Source of the DNA: Photobacterium sp. DA100
GTDB taxonomy: Bacteria; Pseudomonadota; Gammaproteobacteria; Enterobacterales; Vibrionaceae
Assembly (NCBI RefSeq): GCF_029223585.1
Contig: NZ_CP119424.1
Coordinates: 1,860,001 to 1,924,000 of the forward strand
Reading direction: 5' to 3'
Length of the DNA: 64,000 nucleotides
Positions 52,102 to 61,537 of the stretch are shown in pieces. The notes under the pieces were generated by a model. It was not told the DNA's origin, did not search any database, and saw only the letters and a program-made list of their open reading frames with translations. The translations under genes were made by a program, and so were the position numbers. How positions within the stretch are numbered: the stretch's first letter is position 1; every line of letters begins with the position of its first letter.

Positions 52102-52676
52102 GTTTGTTCTCCAACAATAACTTAAATAAAAAATTTAACGTGATGAGATGATTCGCGAACGCTCTGGATTATGCTTTTTTCACATCCGGACAAAGGACCT
52201 CGTGCCCTTCACCGTTCGCTTAACTTGGAAATCACTATAACCAAAAAACACAAAATGAAAAATATTTTTCGATCACTGAAAAGCATTTCACTTTTTTGAA
52301 AAAAACAGAAAAAAACCAGTCCCCATGCGGCTTCAAGCCGTTTCTTGAGCAAGATCACACATTGCAAATATCAATTAAAATCAACAATTTATACAAAACA
52401 CCAAGTGTGAAAAATATTTTTCTTTATTTGATCCAGATATCATTTACGAATAAAAGGCTCTCTTGGGTGTAGCCGGGAGGTGACTATCTCCATATGATAA
52501 AACCATCACCTTATGAAAAAATATTTTCAAAGCACCATATAACTACTACAGATAAAAGGGTGAAATAAAACAGCCGATACTCATACCCTACAGTAATCAG
52601 CGTATCGGACCGCTACCCAACTCATGCTTATTCGATGGTTGAGCGAGAGAAGGGGGAATAAATCAAGGAGCAACAC
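52102..52676. promoter_or_regulatory. 575-bp divergent promoter region of the inositol cluster
   Basis: No gene. GAAAAATATTTTTC occurs at 52257-52270 and at 52409-52422, both perfect 14-bp palindromes with the same preceding T. A close variant, GAAAAAATATTTTC, lies at 52515-52528. CTTGA-GCAAGA-TCACA (52344-52359) is a CRP-like site. AAGGAG at about 52663 is the transporter ribosome site. The palindromes are the best candidates for RpiR operators controlling both directions. Confidence 0.6.
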
Positions 52677-54128
52677 ATGTCACCCACAACCGCGGCCGAG
52701 GCCCGAAAACATAATTTTGCTTACATTATTCGAATCTGTTGTATCGCAGCCCTAGGGGGAATTTTATTAGGTTATGATACCGCTGTTATTTCAGGCGCTA
52801 TTGGTCCTATCAGAGAGCACTTTGGCTTAACCCCGGCACAAACCGGTTGGGCAGTATCAAGTGTTGTTCTAGGTAGTATTATCGGTGCCGTCAGCGCCGG
52901 TTGGTCCGCTTTAAAATACGGACGTCGTAACACCCTCTTCATCGCCGCCATCCTCTTTATGATCTCCGCCATTGGTTCTGCACTGGCAACCACCTTCTCG
53001 TTCTACGTCATACTTCGCATCGTTGGTGGTGTCGCAGTAGGCTTGGCCTGTGTGGTGTCACCTATGTACATGTCCGAGGTGGCACCGAAAGACTTCCGTG
53101 GCCGCGCCGTGAGTATGTTCCAGCAGTCTGCTGTTGTGGGTCAGACCGGTGTTTTCTATGTTAACTACCTGATTGCAAAAGGAATGAGTGAAGCATGGCT
53201 GGTTGATATGGGCTGGCGCTGGATGCTGGGTTCCGAGGTGATCCCTGCTGCGCTGTTTGCCGGCCTTCTGTTCCTGATCCCTGAGTCGCCACGTTGGTTG
53301 GTACTTAAAGGCAAGCTCGATCAAGCCAAGGAAACCCTGTCCCGCATCTCCAACCCGAAGCATGCTGACCAGCTGATCGGCGAGATCCAGGCGTCACTGG
53401 CTGATTCCAATCAGCCGGGCAAAAAACAAGTTAGCCTGCGCTCGCCACTGCTGTTCGCTATCTTGGTGATCGGTACCTTTGTCGCTGCCGCCCAGCAGCT
53501 AACCGGTATCAACGTCATCATGTACTACACACCGGAAATCCTAAGGCCGATTACCGGTAGTACTGAGAATGCCCTGTTCCAGACCACCTTCGTCGGTATT
53601 GTCTTCATCCTGGGTAACGCCTTGGGGATGTACCTGATTGACAAAGTCGGCCGCCTGCCACTGATGAAATACGGTACGTTTGGCTGTGCAGTAGGTATGA
53701 CGGTAGTTGGCTACGTGCTTTACACCGGTACTGAAGGTTACGCGGCATTGTTTGCTCTGTGTCTGTACGTTGTATCGTACGCAACCTCTTGGGGCTGTGC
53801 GTGCTGGACCATGATCTCTGAAATCTTCCCGAACAGTATCCGCTCCCGAGCGATGGCTATCGCGGTAGGTGCCCAGTGGTTCACCGGCTTCCTGGTAACC
53901 CAGTCGTTCCCAATGCTGAACGAAAATGCCTTCCTAAAAGAACACTTCAACGGCGCCTTCAGCTTCTGGCTATTCGCAGTGCTGTCGATAATCTGTATGT
54001 TCGTCGTGGTCAAATATGTACCTGAGACCAAAGGCGTCAGCCTGGAGAAAATGGAAGAAGCAATGGCGAAGAAACTTGGCAAGAAAGTCACTGCGACTAC
54101 TGGAGCCGAGGCCAACGCCAACGCCTAG
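52677..54128 (+). CDS. Sugar-porter MFS transporter, probable myo-inositol uptake
   Basis: 483 residues, 12 TM. Sugar porter signatures: LLGYDTAVISGAIGPI, GRR loop, PMYMSEVAPKDFRGR, PESPRWLVLKGK, QQLTGINVIMYYTPEIL and PETKGVSLEKMEE. Similar to IolT-type H+/inositol symporters. It is divergent from iolE and shares its control region, so inositol is the probable substrate; other sugars are possible. Confidence 0.87.
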   Translation: MSPTTAAEARKHNFAYIIRICCIAALGGILLGYDTAVISGAIGPIREHFGLTPAQTGWAVSSVVLGSIIGAVSAGWSALKYGRRNTLFIAAILFMISAIGSALATTFSFYVILRIVGGVAVGLACVVSPMYMSEVAPKDFRGRAVSMFQQSAVVGQTGVFYVNYLIAKGMSEAWLVDMGWRWMLGSEVIPAALFAGLLFLIPESPRWLVLKGKLDQAKETLSRISNPKHADQLIGEIQASLADSNQPGKKQVSLRSPLLFAILVIGTFVAAAQQLTGINVIMYYTPEILRPITGSTENALFQTTFVGIVFILGNALGMYLIDKVGRLPLMKYGTFGCAVGMTVVGYVLYTGTEGYAALFALCLYVVSYATSWGCACWTMISEIFPNSIRSRAMAIAVGAQWFTGFLVTQSFPMLNENAFLKEHFNGAFSFWLFAVLSIICMFVVVKYVPETKGVSLEKMEEAMAKKLGKKVTATTGAEANANA

Positions 54129-54172
54129 TCCACTCGCTCCACCCGATTCCAATTGCTCCACATTTGGATGAC

Positions 54173-54208
54173 AAACAGGCTTACCGAGAGGTAAGCCTGT
54201 TTTTTTAT
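54173..54208 (+). terminator. Terminator of the transporter gene
   Basis: AAACAGGCTTACC (54173-54185) pairs with GGTAAGCCTGTTT (54190-54202), loop GAGA, followed by T-run. Confidence 0.9.
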
Positions 54209-54250
54209 TGCGGGAGCTTCAGTTTGCAGGGGGGAGCTTTTCGCAAGGAT

Positions 54251-55174
54251 TTAGCTTTGCAGCATCAGCTGGATATCCGGCGCTTTGTTGAGACACGCTT
54301 TGACCAGATCCGACTGCTGAGGCACAAGCCCTTCCCTTTTGTAATACATATAGAGCGGCAAAACCAAGTTCACTTCTTCGACCGGCACACAAACACAGTT
54401 ATCCTGGGCAATAAATTTGATGCACTTGGGAGCAATGGAGATCCCCAGCCCCGAAGAGACAGAGGTCACTAGGTGGCGCATGTTATCCGGGTGGCAGTTT
54501 ATATTGGGCGAGAAGCCATGTTCCTGACACAACAGCAAGATATGCTCATACATCTCAGTCCACTCATTGGGCCTAAACAGGATAAACCGCTCGTTACGAA
54601 GCTCACTCAGAGTCAACGTCTTGCGCTCGGCCAGCAGGTGGTTGAGCGGCAAAATCGCCATTAGCCGGTCGGAGTAGATCTTCTCTACCATAAACTGCTT
54701 ACCGTCCAGTTTTGGCTGGCGGCGGGAAAAGGCGATATCAATCTTGTGCTCGGTTAATGCCTGATACTGCTCATCAGCAGTCATTTCAAACAGGTTAGTC
54801 TGAATGTTGGGGTTTGAGGCCATAAAGTTGCTCAGCAAGTGCGGCAGGAAAAATGAGCAAGCCGTCGCCAAATAGCCGATATTGATCTGGCACTCCCCTT
54901 GTTCGGTGGTCTGTCCCACCAGCGATTTTACCCTCTGGTCATTGGCAATAATATTCAGCGCTTCAGGTAGCAGTGCTTCACCTGCCTTCGTGAGCTCAAC
55001 CTGATGGGTCGTTCGTTGGAACAGCTTCACACCCAGTTCATTTTCCAGCTCGGACACATGGCGCGACACCGTTGGCTGCACCGTATGCAACTCCCGTGCA
55101 GCAGCGGAAAAATTCTTTAATTTCGCAACGGTTATGAAAGTTCTGAGTGTTTTTATATCCATCCAACTGCTCAT
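54251..55174 (-). CDS. LysR-family regulator
   Basis: 307 residues. N-terminal HTH (about 5-65: IKTLRTFITVAKLKNFSAAARELHTVQPTVSRHVSELENELG), then the two-lobed effector domain with CQINIGYLATACSFFLPHLL. It is divergent from an SSS symporter, acyltransferase and polysaccharide lyase operon and probably regulates them. Inducer unknown. The 186-base divergent gap should hold its sites. Confidence 0.87.
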   Translation of the reverse strand: MSSWMDIKTLRTFITVAKLKNFSAAARELHTVQPTVSRHVSELENELGVKLFQRTTHQVELTKAGEALLPEALNIIANDQRVKSLVGQTTEQGECQINIGYLATACSFFLPHLLSNFMASNPNIQTNLFEMTADEQYQALTEHKIDIAFSRRQPKLDGKQFMVEKIYSDRLMAILPLNHLLAERKTLTLSELRNERFILFRPNEWTEMYEHILLLCQEHGFSPNINCHPDNMRHLVTSVSSGLGISIAPKCIKFIAQDNCVCVPVEEVNLVLPLYMYYKREGLVPQQSDLVKACLNKAPDIQLMLQS

Positions 55175-55360
55175 TCATCATTTGTATTATTGTTATACAT
55201 TAATATCATTTCCCCAGATTGATAAGGGTCTCTATAGTGAAACGTGTATCAGGTCTCATTACCCGCATGGTTACTAGCACCAGAACAACTTCAAAAGGGA
55301 TGAGACATCTCAACGTTGCCTTATATCACCTTTGCCCTATCACAATAGGAACCTACAAAT

Positions 55361-57142
55361 ATGGATATCGATATTCTTGTCGTACTCGTGTACTTCGTCT
55401 TTTTGATGAGCCTCGGCTGGGTCTTCCGCTCCGCAGCCGCCAATACCAGTGAATACTTCCGCGGAGGCGGCCGGATGCTGTGGTGGATGGTCGGCTCCAG
55501 TGCGTTCATGATGGCTCTGAGCGCCATGACCTTTACCGGCCTGATGGGTAAAGCGCTAACTAGCGGCATGTCTGTGGGTGTGGTCTTTATTGCCAACGCC
55601 CTCGGCTATTTCTGTAACTACCTCTTCTTTGCCGCCAAAGCGCGCCAAATGCGTGTGATCAGCCCACTGCAAGGTGTAAGACTGCGCCTGGGTAAAGTGA
55701 ACGAGCAGGTTTTCACCTGGGCCAACGTGCCACTCAGCGTCCTGCAGGCGGCTATCTGGCTAAACGGTCTAGCCGTATTTACCAGTGCCGTTGTCGGGGT
55801 ACCGCTTGAGCAAACCATCATCGGTGCCGGTCTGGTTGTGCTGTTCATGTCACTGGTCGGCGGCAGCTGGGCGGTTATCGCATCAGACTTTATGCAGATG
55901 ATCATCATTACCGTGATGACATTCGTGGCTGCCATGGTAGCGATTTGGAAATCAGGTGGTGTTGGCAACCTGCTTGAAGTAGGCCTGCCAACCCAGCAGC
56001 TGATCGGTGACGGCTACAGCTACACCCACCTGTTCGTTGGCTGGTTTATCTGTATCTTCATCAAGCAGTTCTTCAGCACCAACAACATGGTTGACTCTTA
56101 CCGCTTCATTGCCTCGAAAGATACCAAGAACGCCCGTAAGGCAGCCCTTCTTGCCTGCTCGCTGATGATCTTAGGCCCAATGATCTGGTTCCTGCCAGCC
56201 TGGTTTGTTGCCGGCAACTACCCGGATGTGGCGACTTGGGGCTTGGAAGGTCTGGGCGACAAGGTAGCCGATGCGACTTACTACATCTTTGTCAGCCGTG
56301 AAATGCCAGTCGGTATGGTTGGCCTAATGCTGGCGGCCATGTTCGCAGCTACCATGTCTTCAATGGACTCTGCCCTGAACCGTAACGCCGGTATCATCCT
56401 GAAAAGTGTTTACGAGCCTTACTTCTGTAAAGACTTCTCTGAAAAGCACCTGATGATGGCCAGTAAGATCCTAACTGCGGTATTTGGAGTTGTGATCATC
56501 GTAACCGGTCTATTCCTGACCTCGCTAAAAGAGTTCGGCCTGTTTGACCTGATGATGCTGGTCGGTACATTGGTTGGCTTCCCGGTGCTTATTCCTTCCA
56601 TCATGTGTTTCTTTATCCGCAAGACACCGGACTGGTCAGGCTGGGGCACAATCCTTGTCGGTATGGGCGTGTCAGCCATCATCGCCTTCGGTATCACACC
56701 ACAAGCCATTGAAGCGGTTCTGGGCCTAGATGCACCAATAAGCGCCCGTGAGTTTGCCGAAATGAAGTCTGTCACCCTAGGAGTGATCGGCCACATGTCT
56801 ATTACCCTGCCATTCTTTGTCCTATCGCGCTTCTTCTACAAGGAGCCATCACCAGAGCGTGCAGCGGAAATCAACAAGTTCTTCAACAACATCGATACTG
56901 AAGTGGTGGTTGAAGATACAGAAGCGAGCATCCGCATGGATAACAAACAGCACGACATGCTGGGCAAGATGCTGCTAACGGCAGCGGTATTCCTCGCCTC
57001 ACTGGCCCTTGTGCCTAACCCATTGTGGGGCCGCGCACTGTTCCTATTGGTTGCCTCGATTGTCGGCTTTATCGGCTTCCTGCTACTGCGCTCCAAGCGC
57101 AAGCTAGATGAAGCAACCAATGCCAAGCTGGCAACCAACTAA
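55361..57142 (+). CDS. Sodium:solute symporter (SSS family)
   Basis: 593 residues, about 13-14 TM. The SSS core has YFRGGGRMLWWMVGSSAFMMALSAMTFTG near the start, conserved SDFMQMIIITVM, and MFAATMSSMDSALNRNAGI. A hydrophilic stretch (about 495-530) precedes the last TM pair. In marine bacteria SSS proteins beside polyuronate lyases import the lyase products; the substrate here is inferred to be an unsaturated oligosaccharide or sugar acid. Confidence 0.87.
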   Translation: MDIDILVVLVYFVFLMSLGWVFRSAAANTSEYFRGGGRMLWWMVGSSAFMMALSAMTFTGLMGKALTSGMSVGVVFIANALGYFCNYLFFAAKARQMRVISPLQGVRLRLGKVNEQVFTWANVPLSVLQAAIWLNGLAVFTSAVVGVPLEQTIIGAGLVVLFMSLVGGSWAVIASDFMQMIIITVMTFVAAMVAIWKSGGVGNLLEVGLPTQQLIGDGYSYTHLFVGWFICIFIKQFFSTNNMVDSYRFIASKDTKNARKAALLACSLMILGPMIWFLPAWFVAGNYPDVATWGLEGLGDKVADATYYIFVSREMPVGMVGLMLAAMFAATMSSMDSALNRNAGIILKSVYEPYFCKDFSEKHLMMASKILTAVFGVVIIVTGLFLTSLKEFGLFDLMMLVGTLVGFPVLIPSIMCFFIRKTPDWSGWGTILVGMGVSAIIAFGITPQAIEAVLGLDAPISAREFAEMKSVTLGVIGHMSITLPFFVLSRFFYKEPSPERAAEINKFFNNIDTEVVVEDTEASIRMDNKQHDMLGKMLLTAAVFLASLALVPNPLWGRALFLLVASIVGFIGFLLLRSKRKLDEATNAKLATN

Positions 57143-57187
57143 ACGGTTTATCAAATTCTTTTGAACAACCAGTTATTTGAACAACTT

Positions 57188-57217
57188 GAGATAGGAGCAC
57201 CTTGCTCCTATCTCTTT
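57188..57217 (+). terminator. Intra-operon hairpin between the symporter and the acyltransferase
   Basis: GAGATAGGAGC (57188-57198) pairs with GCTCCTATCTC (57204-57214), 5-base loop, then TTTT (57214-57217). It is an 11-bp stem with a short T-run, so partial termination or attenuation is likely. Confidence 0.6.
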
Positions 57218-57230
57218 TCGGGAGACAAAC

Positions 57231-57782
57231 ATGTCAGTACAACAACGTTTTGGGGGCGAACTCAGCGAAGAAGAATTCAAAAAATTCACGCTCTACACCA
57301 CCCAAAGCAACAACTTCGAGGATGACAATACCCGTGCCCAAATCCTCGGCTTCCAAAACGAAGGGGTACGCATTGCCCCGGGCGCTATCGTCCGCATCGG
57401 CGACAACCAAATTGCCAAGAACAGTTATATCGGCCTGTATAGCTACATCAACGGCGACGTCTCCATCGGCGAGAACGTGTTGATTGGCCCGCATGTCTCT
57501 ATCGTGGCATCCAATCACTTATTCGACCCCGCTTCCGGCCACTTCAGCGACCGCAGTTGCCTAGAAAAAGGCAAAGTTATTATCGAAGACGGCGTTTGGC
57601 TGACATCCGGTGTGGTGATCACGCCCGGTGTCACCGTTGGCAAATCAGCCTTGGTCTGTGCCAACGCGGTCGTTACCCGCAACGTCGCCCCGCATGCGAT
57701 TGTGGCAGGCTCGCCTGCCAAGCAGATCGGGGAAATCAACCCGCAAAGCGGCGAATACATCTGGTACAACAAGGAGGTATAA
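57231..57782 (+). CDS. Left-handed beta-helix acyltransferase (maltose/galactoside O-acetyltransferase-like)
   Basis: 183 residues. Hexapeptide repeats are visible at about 47-165 (IAPGAI, SIGENVLIGPHVSI, VWLTSGVVITPGVTVGKSALVCANAVV), ending IVAGSPAKQIGEI, as in the maa/lacA family. It probably O-acetylates a sugar. GGGAG lies 7 bases before the ATG. It is located between a symporter and a polysaccharide lyase, and the lyase start follows its stop by one base, so translation is coupled. Acetylation of a lyase product is suggested, not shown. Confidence 0.86.
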   Translation: MSVQQRFGGELSEEEFKKFTLYTTQSNNFEDDNTRAQILGFQNEGVRIAPGAIVRIGDNQIAKNSYIGLYSYINGDVSIGENVLIGPHVSIVASNHLFDPASGHFSDRSCLEKGKVIIEDGVWLTSGVVITPGVTVGKSALVCANAVVTRNVAPHAIVAGSPAKQIGEINPQSGEYIWYNKEV

Positions 57783-57783
57783 T

Positions 57784-60051
57784 ATGCTGTCTCTACGCCG
57801 AACCCATGACTTCCAAAAATTTGTGACGCCGGAGCAAAATAAATCTGCGCGTATTAACCCACCGAGTTTCAACTGGCCGCAGTCAGACTACCAAGCCACC
57901 TACAGCATCGAACTGGAGCATGTCGAAAAGCAACTGCAATGGCGCTGGGAGAATGCCAACTCACCGTTCCGCCTGCCATTCCTATTATCTTCAGGCCAAT
58001 ACCGCTGGCGGGTACAGGACACCGACAATAACACCTCGCAGTGGATGACGTTTTCCATTGACAGCCAGAGCGAAAAATACCTGCCGCCAAGTGCCATGGA
58101 GCTGTTCGAGTTGTGCAGCAAACACCAGCAGTTTTTGATGTATTTTGACCAGGATATCCCGAGCGTTCGTGATTTTTCAGCGCAGTCTTATCAGAAATTC
58201 CAAAACACGGCGAAGCTGGTTGATATTGATGCCATCAGATACCCGACGCATTACCGCCGCGGCCAGGAAGAAGGCAAGCGCACAGCCATTGCCAACGTGC
58301 GCAAATGGATTGATCGCGATTTGATGGCCCTGACCCTGCTCTACAAAATTTGGGGCGAGCAAGACAGTGGCGAACTCGCGGTACAACTGTTGTTACGACT
58401 GGCGGAATGGAGCCCGGAAGGCCCGGCTTCACTATTGCGCCCTTGCACCTGGGGCGACGAGGTCGGCCTCTCTCTGGCCCGCAATTTGTATCTTGCTTAT
58501 CACTGGCTGGCACCGCTGCTGACCGACAGCGAAAAAGACTTTATCAAACCGATGCTGGTTCGCATTGCCTATCAAATGGAACAGCGGTTAGAGCAAGATC
58601 AGTTCAAGCAGTTCCCAGGCCATTCGCACACTTCCCGCTTGCCTGCTTACCTGGGTGTCGCGGCACTGGCACTCCATAAAGAATATGATGAGCAGGTGTG
58701 CGAGCGCTGGCTCAACTACGCCCTGATGATCTACCAGAGTGTATTGCCATTTTATGGAGGCGAAGATGGCAGTTGGGCGGAAGGGCCATTCTACTCATCG
58801 TCTTACAGCAAGTGGCACCACCCTTTCTTCCTTTCGGTTGAACGGCTAAGCGGGTTCTCTTTCTATGACCACCCGTTTTACAAAAGCTACTGCCAGTTTG
58901 CGATGGACTTTGTGGCACCCGAACAAGATATCCACCCGTTCGGTGACGGCTTCTGGTGCAAGCGCGATGGTCGCGAGTGGCCGGGCTTTTTTGCCCAGAA
59001 CCCGCTGCGGATCTACGCCGAGCGTTTCGGTGACGAGCACGCCCGTGAAACCTGCAAGCAACTAGAAGCCAAAATCGAGGTATTCCACCTGCATTTGCTG
59101 GATGTCGTCCCTACGGTTAAGCAATTGGCCTATGCTGAGAATAATACGCCCCATGTAAAGGGCATAGATGAAAAAGGCATAGATAATGCTGACTTGGATA
59201 ACAAAGAAACGCTATATAGCCAATACTATGCCTTTGCCGGGCTTGGCAAAATGCAGGCGAATGAACTGGCGCTTTACTACCGGGCGAGCCAATTTGGCAA
59301 CAGCTCACACCGTCATGCCGACCAGGGAAATTTTGCCTTGTTTGATGACGGAGAAAGCATCCTGACCCCAAGCGGCAGCTACGGCTATCGGTTTGGCAGC
59401 GGCCACCACAGCCAGTGGACCCGCACCACCCAGGCCCATAACTTGCCACTCTTTGCAGGTAAGGGAGGTGATAAAGGCCAAATCCTTGATAACGAGGCTG
59501 CGACTGCCAAAGTACTGCGCCAAGAGCAAGGCATGGGCTGGAGCCTGGTTCAACTCGAGCTGGCGCTTGCCTATGAGGACACCCGCCGTTACAGCCGTAC
59601 CCTGATTATGGTAGACGGCAAGGGAGTGCTGATCTGCGATCAGATCTCGCTGTACGAGGCGAAGCCAGTCCAGTGGCGGTTGCATTCCCCGCTTGATGTA
59701 TTTGCTGATGGCCAGCACGTTAACCTCGCAGGACAAGGCTGTAATTATCAGGTTAGCTTGCCAAGCCATGACCAAATCAGCCCACAGCTATCTTTTGGCT
59801 ATGACAATGACACCTCACACGATGAAGAGGTGATCTCCGATGCCAGTAAGCACATGTACCACCTAGAGTGGACGTTGCCAGAGCAACAAGAGCACCTGAT
59901 TGTCTCTTGCTGTGAGAAGCAGCCTATCGCCCATCAGCTCGGTAGCAACCAAACGCTGACAATATTCACCAGCGAAGACACCATTATCATCGACTTCAAT
60001 AACGACAGTGTGGATATCCAACAAGCTGAGGAGAAAGTCGCGGTTGGCTAA
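57784..60051 (+). CDS. Heparinase II/III-family polysaccharide lyase
   Basis: 755 residues from the ATG at 57784 (AGGAGG at well-spaced distance); an upstream extension is another frame of the acyltransferase gene. N-terminal DUF4962-like part (SARINPPSFNWPQ, YRWRV), an (alpha/alpha) toroid (about 90-400), then the heparinase II/III beta domain (about 480-720) with SSHRHADQGNFALFDDGESIL (His511). Architecture fits oligouronate lyases such as PL15-type exo-alginate lyases, but the substrate is not fixed. No signal peptide is visible, so it likely works in the cytoplasm on imported oligosaccharides. Confidence 0.83.
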   Translation: MLSLRRTHDFQKFVTPEQNKSARINPPSFNWPQSDYQATYSIELEHVEKQLQWRWENANSPFRLPFLLSSGQYRWRVQDTDNNTSQWMTFSIDSQSEKYLPPSAMELFELCSKHQQFLMYFDQDIPSVRDFSAQSYQKFQNTAKLVDIDAIRYPTHYRRGQEEGKRTAIANVRKWIDRDLMALTLLYKIWGEQDSGELAVQLLLRLAEWSPEGPASLLRPCTWGDEVGLSLARNLYLAYHWLAPLLTDSEKDFIKPMLVRIAYQMEQRLEQDQFKQFPGHSHTSRLPAYLGVAALALHKEYDEQVCERWLNYALMIYQSVLPFYGGEDGSWAEGPFYSSSYSKWHHPFFLSVERLSGFSFYDHPFYKSYCQFAMDFVAPEQDIHPFGDGFWCKRDGREWPGFFAQNPLRIYAERFGDEHARETCKQLEAKIEVFHLHLLDVVPTVKQLAYAENNTPHVKGIDEKGIDNADLDNKETLYSQYYAFAGLGKMQANELALYYRASQFGNSSHRHADQGNFALFDDGESILTPSGSYGYRFGSGHHSQWTRTTQAHNLPLFAGKGGDKGQILDNEAATAKVLRQEQGMGWSLVQLELALAYEDTRRYSRTLIMVDGKGVLICDQISLYEAKPVQWRLHSPLDVFADGQHVNLAGQGCNYQVSLPSHDQISPQLSFGYDNDTSHDEEVISDASKHMYHLEWTLPEQQEHLIVSCCEKQPIAHQLGSNQTLTIFTSEDTIIIDFNNDSVDIQQAEEKVAVG

Positions 60052-60073
60052 GGTTTAGTTTACACAAAGAGAA

Positions 60074-60107
60074 AACCCCACCAGATTTTCATCCGGTGGG
60101 GTTACTT
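60074..60107. terminator. Bidirectional terminator between lyase and GPH symporter genes
   Basis: AACCCCACC (60074-60082) and GGTGGGGTT (60095-60103) form a 9-bp stem. Plus-strand tail is TTACTTTT; minus-strand tail is TTTTCTC. Confidence 0.82.
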
Positions 60108-60132
60108 TTATTCAATTACCTAAAAATGATAG

Positions 60133-61497
60133 TTAACTGTACTTCACTTCGAGATTAGTCTGGATTCTATCCAACTCATCACCGTTTAGAAGATACATCT
60201 TGTTGTAGATAAAGTAAGAAACCAAACATAGTAGTGCTGGTGCCAAATAGATGAACTGTAAACCCATCGTTGTTGCTTCGGACTGAATTTGATTCGGCAC
60301 ATAACCGATAAGTGTTAGTGAAATCCCCACCAGGAACCCCGTTAAAGCACCCGAGCATTTACTTACCAGTGTATTGACAGAATACAGCACGCTTTCAGAA
60401 CGAACGCCATGCTTATCATCACCATAGTCAACAGTATCCGCAACCATAACTAATACAATCAGCCAATATAATGCAGAAGACAAACCATTAAATATGCCAG
60501 CCAAGGCAACAAGTGCGGTAGATGTTGGAGCGAAGTTGGCGGTAACGTAAAGGGTAATAGCGGCCATTAAAGGCATCAGTAGTGAGCAGTTAAATAAACG
60601 CTTACGCCCAAACTTATTGACTAACGGTTTAAATACCACCAATGATGCTACACCAAATATTCCTCCCCATAGCATTGAAATGGAAAACAACTTTGAGTCA
60701 CCCAATACATATTGGAAAAAATAAAGGTTGAGGCCATTCATCAAATTCACTGCAACGTTATAGAACAGTGCCATCACAATCAATGCAAGGAATTGGTCAT
60801 TTTTGAATATGGCGGTACGGGCACTCTTCAAATCAAACCTGCTTGCCGCCTCGGGATCTTCCTCAAAATTCTGCTTCGTCCAGATACAGGTGATCACCGC
60901 ACTGGCCACAGCCAGGATAGCGGCAATAACGCCGAACATCATATAGCCTAACCCCTGATCGCCGCCACCTAGATGATTAACCGCATAAACACCAGCACCA
61001 CCGGCCAGGTAACTCGCCCCAGTGGCGAATAATCGAGGGTAAGGCATCAATCCCTCTCGCTCTGACTTATCCAACGTGATAGTAGGTACTAACGACCAAA
61101 ATGGCGCATCCAACATAGTGTAGGTCATCCCCCACGCAATATAAGTAACAGCTATGAATACTAGTTGAGTCGTACCTTCAAGCGTATGGGCCGAAAACAG
61201 TGCGATGATACATACAGCATTTAGGATATTCCCAATCAGGATCCATGGCTTGTATCGGCCCCATCGCGTTTTGGTTTTCGCCACAATGTACCCCATCATA
61301 GGGTCATTGACGGTATCCCATATTCTCGCAATCAAAAACACCGTTCCGATAAAAGCCGCGGAGACACCTACGACATCGGTATAATAAAAGAACAGAAAGA
61401 CATTAATAACATTTAAGCCGAAGTCTTTACCAAAACCGCCCAGACCAAAACTTATCTTTGTACTTAAATTAACTTTATTACTTATAGCATTAATCAT
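60133..61497 (-). CDS. GPH (MelB-type) glycoside:cation symporter
   Basis: 454 residues, 12 TM. Family features: SFGLGGFGKDFGLNVINVFLFFYYTDV, DTVNDPMMGYIVAKTKTRWGRYKPWI and YGDDKHGVRSES. Closest type is MelB and its relatives, which take up alpha-galactosides or related glycosides with Na+ or H+. It follows the GH36 alpha-galactosidase gene after 40 bases on the same strand. Confidence 0.88.
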   Translation of the reverse strand: MINAISNKVNLSTKISFGLGGFGKDFGLNVINVFLFFYYTDVVGVSAAFIGTVFLIARIWDTVNDPMMGYIVAKTKTRWGRYKPWILIGNILNAVCIIALFSAHTLEGTTQLVFIAVTYIAWGMTYTMLDAPFWSLVPTITLDKSEREGLMPYPRLFATGASYLAGGAGVYAVNHLGGGDQGLGYMMFGVIAAILAVASAVITCIWTKQNFEEDPEAASRFDLKSARTAIFKNDQFLALIVMALFYNVAVNLMNGLNLYFFQYVLGDSKLFSISMLWGGIFGVASLVVFKPLVNKFGRKRLFNCSLLMPLMAAITLYVTANFAPTSTALVALAGIFNGLSSALYWLIVLVMVADTVDYGDDKHGVRSESVLYSVNTLVSKCSGALTGFLVGISLTLIGYVPNQIQSEATTMGLQFIYLAPALLCLVSYFIYNKMYLLNGDELDRIQTNLEVKYS

Positions 61498-61537
61498 AGC
61501 GTTACCTATTATAGTTAGATACTAGATGTTGCTTTCG

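Noticed and set aside
57628..57783. N-terminal extension of the heparinase-type lyase
   Set aside because: The extension is another frame of the acyltransferase gene; AGGAGG places the start at 57784.
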